Positions 36,263 to 44,892 are shown, counted from the stretch's first letter. The stretch: 64,000 nucleotides of DNA from Nocardia aurantia (GCF_009604425.1 NZ_WEGI01000004.1:1-64000), one strand, 5' to 3'. A program made the numbers and translations. The notes: a model not told the origin generated them from the sequence alone.

Positions 36263-36882
36263 GGGCGGCCGCCCGCGGCGCGGTCGGTCACGGTCGCGAA
36301 GAATTCGTCGATGTAGCGCCGGGCGTCCTGCCCGCCGTCGAAGCCACGCCACAAGGTCCGCATGCGGCCGACGAATTCGTAGCACGCGTCGATCGGCACA
36401 AGTACGCAGCCACCTGCGCCGCCGTGTTCGGGCATCCGGATCAGCAGGGCCTCGACATCGTCCGCGACCGTGGCCAATTGCGGGTGCCGGTCCAGGATTG
36501 CCTGCCAATGTTGCAGCGGCAGTTCGGATTCGGTGGCTCCCGCCGGGCCGGGATAGACCGCGACGGTCCGGTCCAGCATCGAATTGCGGAAGAAGAAGGC
36601 CAGTCCGACCGGTATCTCCAGGGCGTTCCATTCGGCCGGATCGACGACGACCTCCGGGAAGTCCCGGCAGCGATCGGGCACCGCCCGGTACCGCAGGGTC
36701 GCGGCCGGGTCGGTGAACAGCAGATAGCAGCTGCGGCACACGCACATCAGTTGCCGGCCTTCGAGATCCACGACGTGCTGGTGAGCGCCGATCGTGTCGG
36801 AACACATCTCGCAGCGTTCCCCGGCCGCGGTGGCGGGCGCCGCGGCGGCCAGTCGGCGCAGCACGCCGAGCGAGGCACTCAC
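36259..36882 (-). CDS. Conserved hydrogenase-operon protein (DUF5947-like) with Cys pairs
   Basis: 207 aa from GTG 36882. The N-terminal part has two CxxC pairs, ERCEMCSD and MCVCRSCYLLF, separated by a His-rich turn (GAHQHVVD), which suggests a metal or iron-sulfur site. The remainder is globular, with FFFRNSMLDRTVAVYPGPAGATESE and MRTLWRGFDGG conserved in my memory of the family. It overlaps both neighbours by four bases, inside the operon of hydrogenase accessory proteins. Confidence 0.75.
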   Translation of the reverse strand: MSASLGVLRRLAAAAPATAAGERCEMCSDTIGAHQHVVDLEGRQLMCVCRSCYLLFTDPAATLRYRAVPDRCRDFPEVVVDPAEWNALEIPVGLAFFFRNSMLDRTVAVYPGPAGATESELPLQHWQAILDRHPQLATVADDVEALLIRMPEHGGAGGCVLVPIDACYEFVGRMRTLWRGFDGGQDARRYIDEFFATVTDRAAGGRP

Positions 36883-37781
36883 CCCGCCACCTCCGCGGGC
36901 ACGGCCACCGACATCTGCCCGGCGCGCATCAGCATCGGCAGCGGATCGAGATGACCGTCCCCGTCGAGCCGCGCGCCGGCGTGCACCGCGTCGTACTGCG
37001 CGGGACACGCGGGGCATCGCAACACGGCGTCGCCCACCGGAGAGTCCGGGCCGCCGTGCAATTCGGCGCCGGCCAGCGACTGTTCACACGCCGGGCAGCG
37101 ATCCCGGTACACGTACAGGTCCGCGCCGACCCGGCACACCAGCACCGGGACGCCACCGACCGCGAAACCGCCGACCTCACCGGGCCGCAGATCCGCGAAC
37201 TCGGGCACCTCGACCCAGCCGCCGGCGGGCGTCGCCGCCCGATTCACCTGCGAGAACAGCGATTCCGCGGAAATGACCGAGGTCGTCTCGGCCGCGGTGT
37301 CGACCTCGATGGTGTCGATCTCGGGTGCGGCGGCCGCAATCGCTTCGCGCACAGCCAGTTCCAGTGTCACGGACGAGGACGGGCAGCTGCGGCAGCTGCC
37401 CGCCAGGCGCAGCCGCACCACCGAATCCCGCACGTCCAGCAGGGAGACGTCGCCGCCGTGCGAACCCAGATACGGACGGACCTCGTCGAGGGCCGTCCGC
37501 ACCCGGGTGCGCACGTCGTGCGGGTGCAGGCCGTGCACGAGCAGCAGGCTCGCCACCAGGTCGTCGCGGACCAGTTCCTCGGCCGCCTCATCGCCGAGGA
37601 GCTCCAGGATCCGCGACAGTCCGGCGCCGTACAGGTCGACGACCTCGTGAACCAGCAGCTCGGCCCGCTCCCGCGCCGCCGCACCGTGCGCCGACATCGC
37701 GTCGAGCAGTGTCTCGATGCGGTCGCCGGCGGCGCGGCTGTGCTCGTCACCGGCGGGCCGCCGGGTTTCCGCGCTACTCAC
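36879..37781 (-). CDS. NifU-domain iron-sulfur protein with a Rieske-like four-cysteine domain
   Basis: 300 aa. The middle region VRPYLGSHGGDVSLLDVRD leading to LRLAGSCRSCPSSSVTLE is a NifU C-terminal domain with the CxxC that carries a [4Fe-4S] cluster. The C-terminal ~100 residues have the Rieske ferredoxin outline (VYRDRCPACEQSLAG and LRCPACPAQYDAVHAG). Both His ligands are replaced by Cys, so it would bind a four-Cys cluster or zinc. It starts eight bases inside the large-subunit gene's end. The family is proposed to shuttle electrons from the hydrogenase, and here that is inference. Confidence 0.85.
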   Translation of the reverse strand: MSSAETRRPAGDEHSRAAGDRIETLLDAMSAHGAAARERAELLVHEVVDLYGAGLSRILELLGDEAAEELVRDDLVASLLLVHGLHPHDVRTRVRTALDEVRPYLGSHGGDVSLLDVRDSVVRLRLAGSCRSCPSSSVTLELAVREAIAAAAPEIDTIEVDTAAETTSVISAESLFSQVNRAATPAGGWVEVPEFADLRPGEVGGFAVGGVPVLVCRVGADLYVYRDRCPACEQSLAGAELHGGPDSPVGDAVLRCPACPAQYDAVHAGARLDGDGHLDPLPMLMRAGQMSVAVPAEVAG

Positions 37782-39570
37782 CGGTCAGCGCCTGGGTCGG
37801 CGAGTGCAGCGTCTTCAGGGTCTTGCCGTCACCGAGGTACATGTGGACGCCGCACGGCAGGCACGGATCGAAACTGCGCACGGTGCGCATGATGTCGATG
37901 CCCTTGAAGTTCTCGCGGTCGTTCTCCTCGAAGATCGGCTGACCCTGCACCGCGTCCTCGTACGGGCCGGGCGTGCCGAAACTGTCGCGCGGGCTCGCGT
38001 TCCACGGCGTCGGCGGATACGGGTGATAGTTCGCGATCTTGCCGTCCCGGATCACCATGTGGTGCGACAGCACACCGCGGACCGCCTCGGTGAAACCGCA
38101 GCCGATGCCCTCGTCGGGCACCTCGAACTTCTCCCAGGTCTTGGTGCGGCCGGCCCGGATCTCCGTCAGCGCCTTCTCGGCGAAGTGCAGCGCGCACGCC
38201 GCCGCGTAGGCCTGGAAATAGGTGCGGGCCCGATCCCGTTCGATGGTATTGCTGCCGAATTGCGGGATCTTCCACTCGAATTCGACGGGACCCTTCAGCG
38301 CCGTCTTGGGCAGATTGATCCGCACGCTGTGCCCGGTGGCCTTCACATAACCGATGTCGACCAGTCCGGCCAGCGCGGTCGTCCACAATCGGGCCAGCGG
38401 ACCGCCGCCGGTGTCGAGGGCCAGATGGTCCTTGCCGTCGAACCAGCGCGGCGACATGACCCAGCTGTATTTGTCCTCCAGATCGCGCTTGTGCGGATGC
38501 GGATTGGTGTGCTGATTCCAGGGATGCCGGCGGTCCACCGGATTGCCCAGCGGGTCGCGGCTCACGAACATCTCCTGATCGGTCCAGTCGTCGTAGTACG
38601 AACTGCCGAGCAGGATGCGCAGGCCGAGATTGATGTCGATCAGGGAGGTCGTGACCAGTTTGCCGTCCACCACCACGCCGGGGGTGACGAACATCTTCCG
38701 GCCCCAGTCCTCCATGTCCCGATACCGGAAATTGCAGAACTCGGGATCCTGGAAGGAACCCCAGCAGCCGAGCAGCGTGCGGCGCAGGCCCACCTGTTCG
38801 TAGCCGGGCAGCGCCTCGTAGAAGAAATCGAACAGGTCGTCGTGCATCGGCACGGTCTTCTTCATGAATTCGACGTACCGCATCAGCCGGGTCATGTAGT
38901 CCGTCATCAGCTGCACCGTCGCGACCGTGCCCACACCGCCGGGATACAACGTCGACGGATGCACGTGCCTGCCTTCCATGAGGCAGAACATCTCCCGGGT
39001 GTAGCGACTGACCTGCAGCGCCTCCCGGTAGAACTCGCCGGTGAACGGATTCAGCGCCCGCATGATGTCGGCGATGGTCCGGTATCCGTGAGCCTCCGAA
39101 TGCGGCGCGAGCGTCTTCTCGGCGCGGGCCAGCACACCGGGATTCGTCTCGGCGACCATCTTCTCGCAGAAGTCCACCCCGACCAGGTTCTCCTGGAAGA
39201 TGTTGTGGTCGAACATGTATTCCGCGGCCTCGCCGAGATTCACGATCCACTCGCCAAGATGCGGCGGCTTCACGCCGTACGCCATGTTCTGGGCGTAGCA
39301 GCTACAGGTGGCGTGGTTGTCGCCGCAGATACCGCAGATGCGGCTGGTGATGAAATGCGCGTCGCGCGGATCCTTGCCGCGCATGAAGATCGAGTAACCG
39401 CGGAAGATGGACGAGGTGCTGTGACACTCCACCACCTCCCGGTTCTCGAAATCTATCTTGGTGTAGATGCCCAGGCTGCCGACGATCCGGGTGATCGGAT
39501 CCCACGCCATCTCCACGAGGGTGCCGGGATCGTTCGGATGCTGCGAGGGGCGCGGGATGATCTGCGTCAT
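37774..39570 (-). CDS. hhyL: Group 1h [NiFe]-hydrogenase large subunit
   Basis: The catalytic subunit oxidising hydrogen at (sub)atmospheric levels. The four cysteines binding the Ni-Fe centre are in RICGICGDNH (N-terminal L1) and DPCLPCGVH (C-terminal L2). A 22-residue extension after His is the substrate of the maturation protease. EMAWDPITRIVGSLGI is the usual N-terminal motif. 598 aa. Similarity is to the actinobacterial group 1h (formerly group 5, Hhy/AH type) enzymes, which are oxygen-tolerant and slow. It lies 12 bases after the small-subunit gene. Confidence 0.95.
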   Translation of the reverse strand: MTQIIPRPSQHPNDPGTLVEMAWDPITRIVGSLGIYTKIDFENREVVECHSTSSIFRGYSIFMRGKDPRDAHFITSRICGICGDNHATCSCYAQNMAYGVKPPHLGEWIVNLGEAAEYMFDHNIFQENLVGVDFCEKMVAETNPGVLARAEKTLAPHSEAHGYRTIADIMRALNPFTGEFYREALQVSRYTREMFCLMEGRHVHPSTLYPGGVGTVATVQLMTDYMTRLMRYVEFMKKTVPMHDDLFDFFYEALPGYEQVGLRRTLLGCWGSFQDPEFCNFRYRDMEDWGRKMFVTPGVVVDGKLVTTSLIDINLGLRILLGSSYYDDWTDQEMFVSRDPLGNPVDRRHPWNQHTNPHPHKRDLEDKYSWVMSPRWFDGKDHLALDTGGGPLARLWTTALAGLVDIGYVKATGHSVRINLPKTALKGPVEFEWKIPQFGSNTIERDRARTYFQAYAAACALHFAEKALTEIRAGRTKTWEKFEVPDEGIGCGFTEAVRGVLSHHMVIRDGKIANYHPYPPTPWNASPRDSFGTPGPYEDAVQGQPIFEENDRENFKGIDIMRTVRSFDPCLPCGVHMYLGDGKTLKTLHSPTQALTGE

Positions 39571-39582
39571 CGAAGTCCTCTC

Positions 39583-40638
39583 CTACCAGGTGCGGGTGGC
39601 GCCGGTCAGCAACTCTCTGCCCTTGTGCCGCCAGTGCGGTTCCTTGTCGACGGTCCGGCCGGTGATGTGCCGGAGATTGCGGATCACCGAGCCGTACAAA
39701 CCCGATGCGGCCGACGAGAACTTTCCGCCGGGCGGCTCGTCCATGAACGGCATGAACTTGTCCGGGAATCCGGGCATCGTGCAGCCGATACAGATGCCGC
39801 CCACGTTCGGGCAGCCACCCACCCCGTTGATCCAACCCCGTTTGGGCACATTGCATTTCACCACCGGACCCCAGCACCCCAGTTTCACGATGCATTTCGG
39901 GGACCCGTACTCGGTGGCGAAATCGCCCTGCTCGTAATATCCGGCCCGGTCACAACCCTCGTGCACGGTGGCGCCGAACAGCCACTTCGGCCGCAACGCG
40001 TCGTCCAGCGGAATCATCGGCGCCTGACCGGTCGCCTGATAGAGCAGATAGGTCAGCGTCTCGGAGAGATTGTCCGGCTGGATCGGACATCCCGGCACGC
40101 ACACGATCGGAATTCCCGCCTTGGACTTCCACTCCCACCCGAGATAGTCGGGCACACCCATGGCGCCGGTCGGATTGCCGGCCATCGCGTGGATACCGCC
40201 GTAGGTGGCGCAGGTCCCGACCGCCACGACGGCAGTGGCCTTGGGCGCCAGCCGATCCAGCCACGCACTGGTCGGCATCGGCTGCCCGGTGTCCGGGTCG
40301 TTGCCGAAGCCACACCAATAGCCCTCGTCGTGCAATTGCTCGTTCGGAATGGATCCCTCCACGACCAGTACGAACGGCTCCAATTCGCTGCGGTCGGCCT
40401 TGAAGAACCACTCGAGGAAGTTGTCCGCACCGCCGGACGGCCCGCATTCGAAATCGATCAGCGGCCAGTGCACGGCGATTTTCGGCAGACCCGGCAGCGC
40501 GCCGAGCGCGATCTCCTCGATGCTGGGCTGCGTGGCGGCGGTCAACGCGACCGAATCACCGTCACAACTGAGCCCCGCGTTGATCCACAGCACATGTATG
40601 AGCGTTTCCTCGGCTTCGACAGCTTCTCGAGTCGGCAT
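39583..40638 (-). CDS. hhyS: Group 1h [NiFe]-hydrogenase small subunit
   Basis: It carries the iron-sulfur relay from the active site. HVLWINAGLSCDGDSVALT near residue 15-33 is the proximal-cluster motif. In this group the proximal cluster is known to use an Asp ligand with three Cys, consistent with CDGDS. Further Cys are in AVGTCATYGG, CVPGCPIQPDNL, EGCDRAGYYEQG, KLGCWGPVVKCNVPKRGW and GGCPNVGGICIGCTMPGFPDKFMPF (medial and distal clusters). 351 aa with no Tat signal peptide, so the enzyme faces the cytoplasm. It is the first gene of the structural operon, and CRP-like and palindromic sites lie upstream. Confidence 0.95.
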   Translation of the reverse strand: MPTREAVEAEETLIHVLWINAGLSCDGDSVALTAATQPSIEEIALGALPGLPKIAVHWPLIDFECGPSGGADNFLEWFFKADRSELEPFVLVVEGSIPNEQLHDEGYWCGFGNDPDTGQPMPTSAWLDRLAPKATAVVAVGTCATYGGIHAMAGNPTGAMGVPDYLGWEWKSKAGIPIVCVPGCPIQPDNLSETLTYLLYQATGQAPMIPLDDALRPKWLFGATVHEGCDRAGYYEQGDFATEYGSPKCIVKLGCWGPVVKCNVPKRGWINGVGGCPNVGGICIGCTMPGFPDKFMPFMDEPPGGKFSSAASGLYGSVIRNLRHITGRTVDKEPHWRHKGRELLTGATRTW

Positions 40639-40673
40639 GGACCGCCACCCTTCGGAAGTGCGGTTCGTCGGCG

Positions 40674-40695
40674 GGCGTTCCGGGACCGGAACGCC
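40674..40695. promoter_or_regulatory. Perfect 22-bp palindrome upstream of hhyS
   Basis: GGCGTTCCGG GA CCGGAACGCC has 10-bp perfect arms and only two bases between, so it is more likely a protein-binding site than an RNA hairpin. It begins 35 bases before the hhyS ATG, within the promoter or leader. The binding factor is unknown. Confidence 0.55.
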
Positions 40696-40699
40696 GAAT

Positions 40700-40715
40700 T
40701 ATGACCAGGATCACA
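40700..40715 (-). promoter_or_regulatory. CRP/GlxR-like site upstream of hhyS
   Basis: On the minus strand the sequence is TGTGA TCCTGG TCATA, matching nine of ten arm bases of the actinobacterial CRP consensus TGTGA-N6-TCACA. It ends about 60 bases before the hhyS ATG. cAMP-CRP control of hydrogenase genes under carbon limitation is plausible for this group. Confidence 0.5.
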
Positions 40716-40933
40716 TCAGCGTCCGTAGTCTAGGCACGGGCGCGATAACGGCTCAACAGCGTTTCGAGTAAACCGGCGCCGACCCCGCATTTCCGTCCAT
40801 CGCGGTGATATCGGTTCGTGACTCTTGCGCGGGCCCGCGCAGCCGAAGGGCCCGGTCCGGCTTTCGCCGAATCCGGGCCCTCAGGTCATGGAACAAACAC
40901 GTGCCGGTGCGGACCGTTGTCGACGACCGGCGG

Positions 40934-41554
40934 CTACCGCTTCCGGACCGCGTAGGTCAGGTGGGTGACCCGTCGGGTCGACTCGCCGTGAATCTGTTCC
41001 AGGGCAACGCGGCTCGCGTCGACACCTTCGAAAAGCCGGATTCCGGAACCGAACAGCACGGGCGAGAGCGCGATCGTGAACTCGTCGACCAATCCGGCGT
41101 TCACGTATTCCAGGATCGTCGCGCCACCGCCCGCGATGCGGACGTCCCGATCACCGGCGGCTGTACGAGCCCGGTCGAGCGCCGTCTCGATACCCTCGTT
41201 CACGAAGTGGAAGGTGGTCCCGCCCGGCCGCGCCCAGGGATCACGCTGCTCGTGCGTCACGACGAAGACCGGTGTGTGGAACGGCGCCTCCTCCGGCCAC
41301 GCCTGCTCACCGGCCTCGAACATGCGCTTGCCCATCACGCTCGCGCCGGTGCGCTCGAATGTCGTTCGCGCGATGTCGTTGTCGGGTCCTTCTTCCCCGC
41401 CCTCGCCGAGCTTCAGGTTCTCCCGGAAGAACCGCAGCGGAAATATCCACTGCTGCAATTCCATCCACTGCTGTCCCATCAACTCCTCCGCCGACTCGGG
41501 TGCGATGAACCCGTCCAGCGACATCGATACGCTGAAGAAAACCTTCCCCGCCAT
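40934..41554 (-). CDS. Dihydrofolate-reductase-like (RibD C-terminal) protein
   Basis: 206 aa, MAGKVFFSVSMSLDGFIAPE at the N-terminus, which is the standard opening of bacterial RibD_C/DHFR-fold proteins. VMGKRMFEAGEQAW and IAGGGATILEYVNAGLVDEF carry the NADPH-binding pattern. These proteins are mostly uncharacterised reductases. The gene starts at the stop of the SRPBCC gene (one-base overlap) and ends an ArsR-headed operon. Confidence 0.88.
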   Translation of the reverse strand: MAGKVFFSVSMSLDGFIAPESAEELMGQQWMELQQWIFPLRFFRENLKLGEGGEEGPDNDIARTTFERTGASVMGKRMFEAGEQAWPEEAPFHTPVFVVTHEQRDPWARPGGTTFHFVNEGIETALDRARTAAGDRDVRIAGGGATILEYVNAGLVDEFTIALSPVLFGSGIRLFEGVDASRVALEQIHGESTRRVTHLTYAVRKR

Positions 41555-42090
41555 CAGCCCGCCTCTCCCTTCCGAACGACCTCGGCGACATAGGCGGCCA
41601 AATTGCCCAGGGTCTGTTCGCCACCCTCGATCGCGTGGAACTTCTCGGCCGCCTCGTCACGCAATTCCTTGGTCGGGAACACCGTCCGCATCTCGACCCG
41701 CGTCGCCGCACCCTCCGCCGCGAACGTCACGACCGACTCGAACGCCTCCGGATCGCCGCGAAACTCACCGTGCAGCAACGAGATCCGCTCGGGAGCGACG
41801 ATCTCGGTGAACGAGATCCACTCCCGGTAATCCGTCCCGTCCGGCCCGTGCATGACGAACACCCACTCCCCGCCGGCCCGGAACTCGAAAGCCGTTGTGG
41901 TAGTGGTGAACCCGTCCGGCCCCCACCACTGCGACAGGTGCCGGACCTCGGTGAACGCCTCGAACACCACCTCCCGCCGCGCTTTGACGACCCGCCCGAT
42001 CACGATCTCGCGATCGGCCGTATCGACGGTCGCTATCTGTTCCGAACCCATTCGTTTTCCCTTCTCGTGGCCATGTGCCGCATCGGTCAC
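41554..42090 (-). CDS. SRPBCC (AHSA1/START-like) protein
   Basis: 178 aa from GTG 42090, which overlaps the ArsR stop by four bases. ADREIVIGRVVKARREVVF, then EVRHLSQWWGPDGFTTTT, and EGGEQTLGNLAAYVAEVV are the hallmarks of the AHSA1 subfamily. It forms a hydrophobic ligand cavity. In this common ArsR-AHSA1-DHFR arrangement the ligand is unknown. Starting at the internal Met (MGSEQIATVDT) would also keep the full domain. Confidence 0.9.
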   Translation of the reverse strand: MTDAAHGHEKGKRMGSEQIATVDTADREIVIGRVVKARREVVFEAFTEVRHLSQWWGPDGFTTTTTAFEFRAGGEWVFVMHGPDGTDYREWISFTEIVAPERISLLHGEFRGDPEAFESVVTFAAEGAATRVEMRTVFPTKELRDEAAEKFHAIEGGEQTLGNLAAYVAEVVRKGEAG

Positions 42091-42431
42091 CGCTGCTCCC
42101 GTCCCGCTTGTTCGAGACTCTGCACGTACTCGTCCAACCGATCGAAGCTCTCGTTCCAGAACCGCTCGAACCCACCGACCCACTCGTGGACCGGCCGCAA
42201 CCCACCGGCGTCGAGCCCGTACATCCGCTGCTTGCCCACCTTCCGGTCGCGCACCAGCCCGACCTCCCGGAGCACCCGCAGATGTTTGGACGCGCCCGGC
42301 TGCGTAATCCCCAGCTCCTGGGCCAGTTCGGTCACCGGCCGCTCCCCACCCCGCAGCAGCACCAGGATCTCCCGGCGCTGCGGCTCGGCGATCGCGTTGA
42401 AGACGTCCGACGTCGTCGCTAGTCGTGCCAT
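42087..42431 (-). CDS. ArsR-family winged-helix regulator
   Basis: 114 aa: MARLATTSDVFNAIAEPQRR, then ILVLLRGGERPVTELAQELG and TQPGASKHLRVLREVGLV form the wHTH. It has no metal-binding ELCVCD motif, so this is the metal-independent type usually coupled to an AHSA1 protein. It probably autoregulates the three-gene operon. An ATG four codons upstream (42443) is an alternative start. Confidence 0.92.
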   Translation of the reverse strand: MARLATTSDVFNAIAEPQRREILVLLRGGERPVTELAQELGITQPGASKHLRVLREVGLVRDRKVGKQRMYGLDAGGLRPVHEWVGGFERFWNESFDRLDEYVQSLEQAGREQR

Positions 42432-42504
42432 GCGGTCGATCATATTCCGATATGGGTATGTGTCAAGGGGGCATCCGGCGGGTTCGGAAAAACGGCATAG
42501 TTGG

Positions 42505-42556
42505 ATACATCCAAGTTTGATGCCATCAATCGTGATAGCATCAAACTTGGATGTAT
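42505..42556. repeat. Inverted repeat with 19-bp perfect arms ahead of the ATPase gene
   Basis: ATACATCCAAGTTTGATGC (42505-42523) and GCATCAAACTTGGATGTAT (42538-42556) are exact complements around a 14-base, AT-rich spacer. Local GC content is much lower than in the flanks. It lies 22 bases upstream of the ATPase ATG and includes its likely promoter. Confidence 0.9.
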
Positions 42557-42578
42557 TCGTTCCGAGGAGGGGTGGCCT

Positions 42579-43994
42579 ATGGACGGCTTCATCGGTAGAC
42601 AACGTGAGCTCGCATCGCTGCAGCGGATGGTTCAGCGGGTCGTCGCGGGCGGGCGGGCGGGCCGACCCGGCCGGGCGATACTGATGCGCGGGCGTCGGCG
42701 AGTCGGAAAATCGCGCCTCGCGGAGGAGTTCGTCGAGCGGTCCGACTTGCCGTTCCTGTACTTCACCGCGTCGGCGCAGCGGTCGGCTGAGCTGGATCTC
42801 CGCTTGTTCGTCGAGTCCGGCGCGTCGTCATCATTGCCGGATGCAGCCAGGTTTACCGGGCAGCACCCCAGGGACTGGGATGCGGCACTTTCTTTGCTTG
42901 CGTCGGCGCTACCCGACGATCAGCCGAGCGTCGTCGTTATCGACGAAATGCCCTATCTCATCGGCAACGACGCAGGTTTCGAGGGCAGTCTGCAGAAAGC
43001 ATTCGATCGGGAGCTGTCGCGCAAGCCGATGTTGTTGCTGTGCATCGGCTCCGATCTGGCGATGATGGAAGCCCTCAACGAGTATGGTCGGCCGTTCCAT
43101 CAGCGAGCGAGCGAAATGGTGGTCCCGCCACTGAATCCCGCCGACGTAGCGGAGATGCTGGGACTGCCGTCCGCTGACGCGTTCGACGCCTTCCTGGTAT
43201 CGGGCGGCCTGCCTCTCATTCTGGATGAGTGGCCGCAAGGCGCCACACCCGCGGAGTATCTGGCCGACGCGGTCAGCGACCCGACGTCGGCCTTGCTCGT
43301 CAGTGGCGAACGCGCACTGGCTGCCGAGTTTCCCGAAGATGCGCAGGCCCGTCGGGTATTGAGTGCGATCGGGGCCGGGGAGCGCACGCACACTCTCATC
43401 GGCAGAGCGGCGGATCTTCCCACGGCCAGCCTCGGCCGGGCGCTGCGATTGCTGACCGACAAGCGCATCGTCGAGGCGCTGACTCCGCTTTCGACGCAGC
43501 CCTCCCGTGAAACCCGCTACATCGTCGCCGATCCCCATCTGCGATTCTGGCTGGCCTTCCTCGGCGCCTACCTACCCGAAATCGAGCGGGGACGCGGCGA
43601 TCTCACGCTCGCGCGCATCGAGCGCGGCTGGGCCGCATGGCGCGGTCGCGCGGTCGAATCCATTGTCCGCGAATCACTTCGGCGTCTACCTGAGCAGCTC
43701 CCCGAAGATACCAACGCCATCGGAGGGTACTGGACCCGTACCAACGATCCGGAAATCGACATCGTCTGTGCGGACCGGGAACCCATCGCCAAGAAGATCA
43801 CCGCGGTCGGCTCGATCAAGTGGCTCGACAAGAGGCAGTTCGACAGCCACGACCTGACCCGCCTGTACCTGCATCGCTCCCAATTGCCCGGCGCGGACGA
43901 AAGTACTCGGATGCTGGCCGTTTCCCGGGCCGGCGTCAGCGTGCCGGGCGTCACTGGATTCACGCCGGACGACCTCATCGCCGCATGGCGTTGA
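42579..43994 (+). CDS. Archaeal-type AAA ATPase with C-terminal DUF234 nuclease-like domain
   Basis: 471 aa from ATG 42579 (MDGFIGRQRELASLQRMV), behind GAGGAGGGG. P-loop LMRGRRRVGKSRLAEEF (residues ~32-50), Walker B SVVVIDEMPYL, and a sensor LLLCIGSDLAMMEAL. The central winged-helix segment is ASLGRALRLLTDKRIVE. The C-terminus (WRGRAVESIVRESL, then NDPEIDIVCADREPIAKKI and IKWLDK) looks like the DUF234 PD-(D/E)xK fold with E, D-x-D and K. Its lower GC and the inverted repeat in front suggest horizontal arrival. The role of such ATPases is unknown, and defence or element maintenance are options. Confidence 0.85.
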   Translation: MDGFIGRQRELASLQRMVQRVVAGGRAGRPGRAILMRGRRRVGKSRLAEEFVERSDLPFLYFTASAQRSAELDLRLFVESGASSSLPDAARFTGQHPRDWDAALSLLASALPDDQPSVVVIDEMPYLIGNDAGFEGSLQKAFDRELSRKPMLLLCIGSDLAMMEALNEYGRPFHQRASEMVVPPLNPADVAEMLGLPSADAFDAFLVSGGLPLILDEWPQGATPAEYLADAVSDPTSALLVSGERALAAEFPEDAQARRVLSAIGAGERTHTLIGRAADLPTASLGRALRLLTDKRIVEALTPLSTQPSRETRYIVADPHLRFWLAFLGAYLPEIERGRGDLTLARIERGWAAWRGRAVESIVRESLRRLPEQLPEDTNAIGGYWTRTNDPEIDIVCADREPIAKKITAVGSIKWLDKRQFDSHDLTRLYLHRSQLPGADESTRMLAVSRAGVSVPGVTGFTPDDLIAAWR

Positions 43995-44086
43995 ACATCC
44001 GCATGCAATTGCCGAACGAGCGCATTCGCCACGGAAGGAACGGGCGTGAAACTCGGAACAGACTTGGAACAGCTCGAACAAAGACC

Positions 44087-44123
44087 AAGGGCAGGTCAAG
44101 AATTATGCTCTTGACCTGCCCTT
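44087..44123. terminator. 15-bp hairpin between the ATPase gene and tRNA-His
   Basis: AAGGGCAGGTCAAGA (44087-44101) pairs perfectly with TCTTGACCTGCCCTT (44109-44123) over a 7-nt loop. It lies four bases past the tRNA-His 3' end. On the minus strand it is followed by TTGGTCTTTGTT, so it terminates the tRNA and can also serve the plus-strand gene. Confidence 0.75.
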
Positions 44124-44127
44124 TCAG

Positions 44128-44201
44128 GGTGGACGACGGGACTCGAACCCGCGACATCCAGGATCACAACCTGGTGCTCTACCAACTGAACTACGTCCAC
44201 C
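44128..44201 (-). tRNA. tRNA-His (anticodon GTG)
   Basis: The minus strand reads GGTGGACGTAGTTCAGTTGG with anticodon loop TTGTGAT inside CCAGG...CCTGG and T-arm GGTTCGAGTCC. The acceptor is GTGGACG/CGTCCAC. The additional G at the 5' end (44201) pairs with C73 (44128), the G-1 identity element of tRNA-His, here gene-encoded. Confidence 0.96.
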
Positions 44202-44253
44202 ATGCCGGCGTTCACCAGCGCGGTAGATCGTAACGCCAATCCGGGGCGGAAAC

Positions 44254-44892
44254 CTAATCGGTGCCCGTGCGGGGGGTGTTCTTGCTGGTACCGGTGGTGC
44301 TCAGGGCGGTGGCGACGGCGGCTATCTCGGTGGTGGAGGGGCCGGGGGCGGGGACGAAGGCGGTGCGGCGGTAGTACTCGAGTTCCCGGATGGATTCCTT
44401 GATGTCGGCCAGGGCGCGGTGGGCGAGGCCCTTCTCGGGCTGGCCGAAGTAGATGCGGGGATACCAGCGGCGGCAGAGTTCCTTGATGGAGCTCACGTCG
44501 ATCATGCGGTAGTGCAGGTGGGTGTCCACCGCGGGCATGTCGCGGGCGATGAAGCCGCGGTCGGTGGCGATGGAGTTGCCGGCCAGGGGGACGATGCCGG
44601 CGGTGGGGGCGTGTTCGGTGATGTAGGCGAGGATCTGTTGTTCGGCCTCGGCGAGGGTGACGGTGGAGCGGCGGACCTCCTCGGTGAGGCCGGACCGGGC
44701 GTGCATTTCCTGCACCACCGGCGGCATCGCGGCCAGGGCGTCGTCGTCGGCGTGGATCACGATGTCCACGCCGTCGCCCAGGATGTTCAGGTCGCTGTCG
44801 GTCACGAGTGCGGCCACCTCGATCAGCTTGTCGCTGTCGAGCCGGAGGCCGGTCATCTCACAATCCATCCACACCATCAATTTGTCGGACAC
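44254..44892 (-). CDS. orn: Oligoribonuclease
   Basis: A 3'-5' DEDDh exoribonuclease that finishes RNA decay by hydrolysing di- and short oligoribonucleotides, including pGpG from c-di-GMP. Motifs are [11 protein letters not shown] (Exo I, D-x-E), [19 protein letters not shown] (Exo II), and [17 protein letters not shown] (Exo III, H and D). GTG 44892 starts the chain. 212 aa, with a ~25-residue Ser/Thr-rich tail longer than the E. coli enzyme. The usual genomic place beside tRNA-His in Mycobacteriales fits. Confidence 0.96.
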   Translation of the reverse strand: MSDKLMVWMDCEMTGLRLDSDKLIEVAALVTDSDLNILGDGVDIVIHADDDALAAMPPVVQEMHARSGLTEEVRRSTVTLAEAEQQILAYITEHAPTAGIVPLAGNSIATDRGFIARDMPAVDTHLHYRMIDVSSIKELCRRWYPRIYFGQPEKGLAHRALADIKESIRELEYYRRTAFVPAPGPSTTEIAAVATALSTTGTSKNTPRTGTD

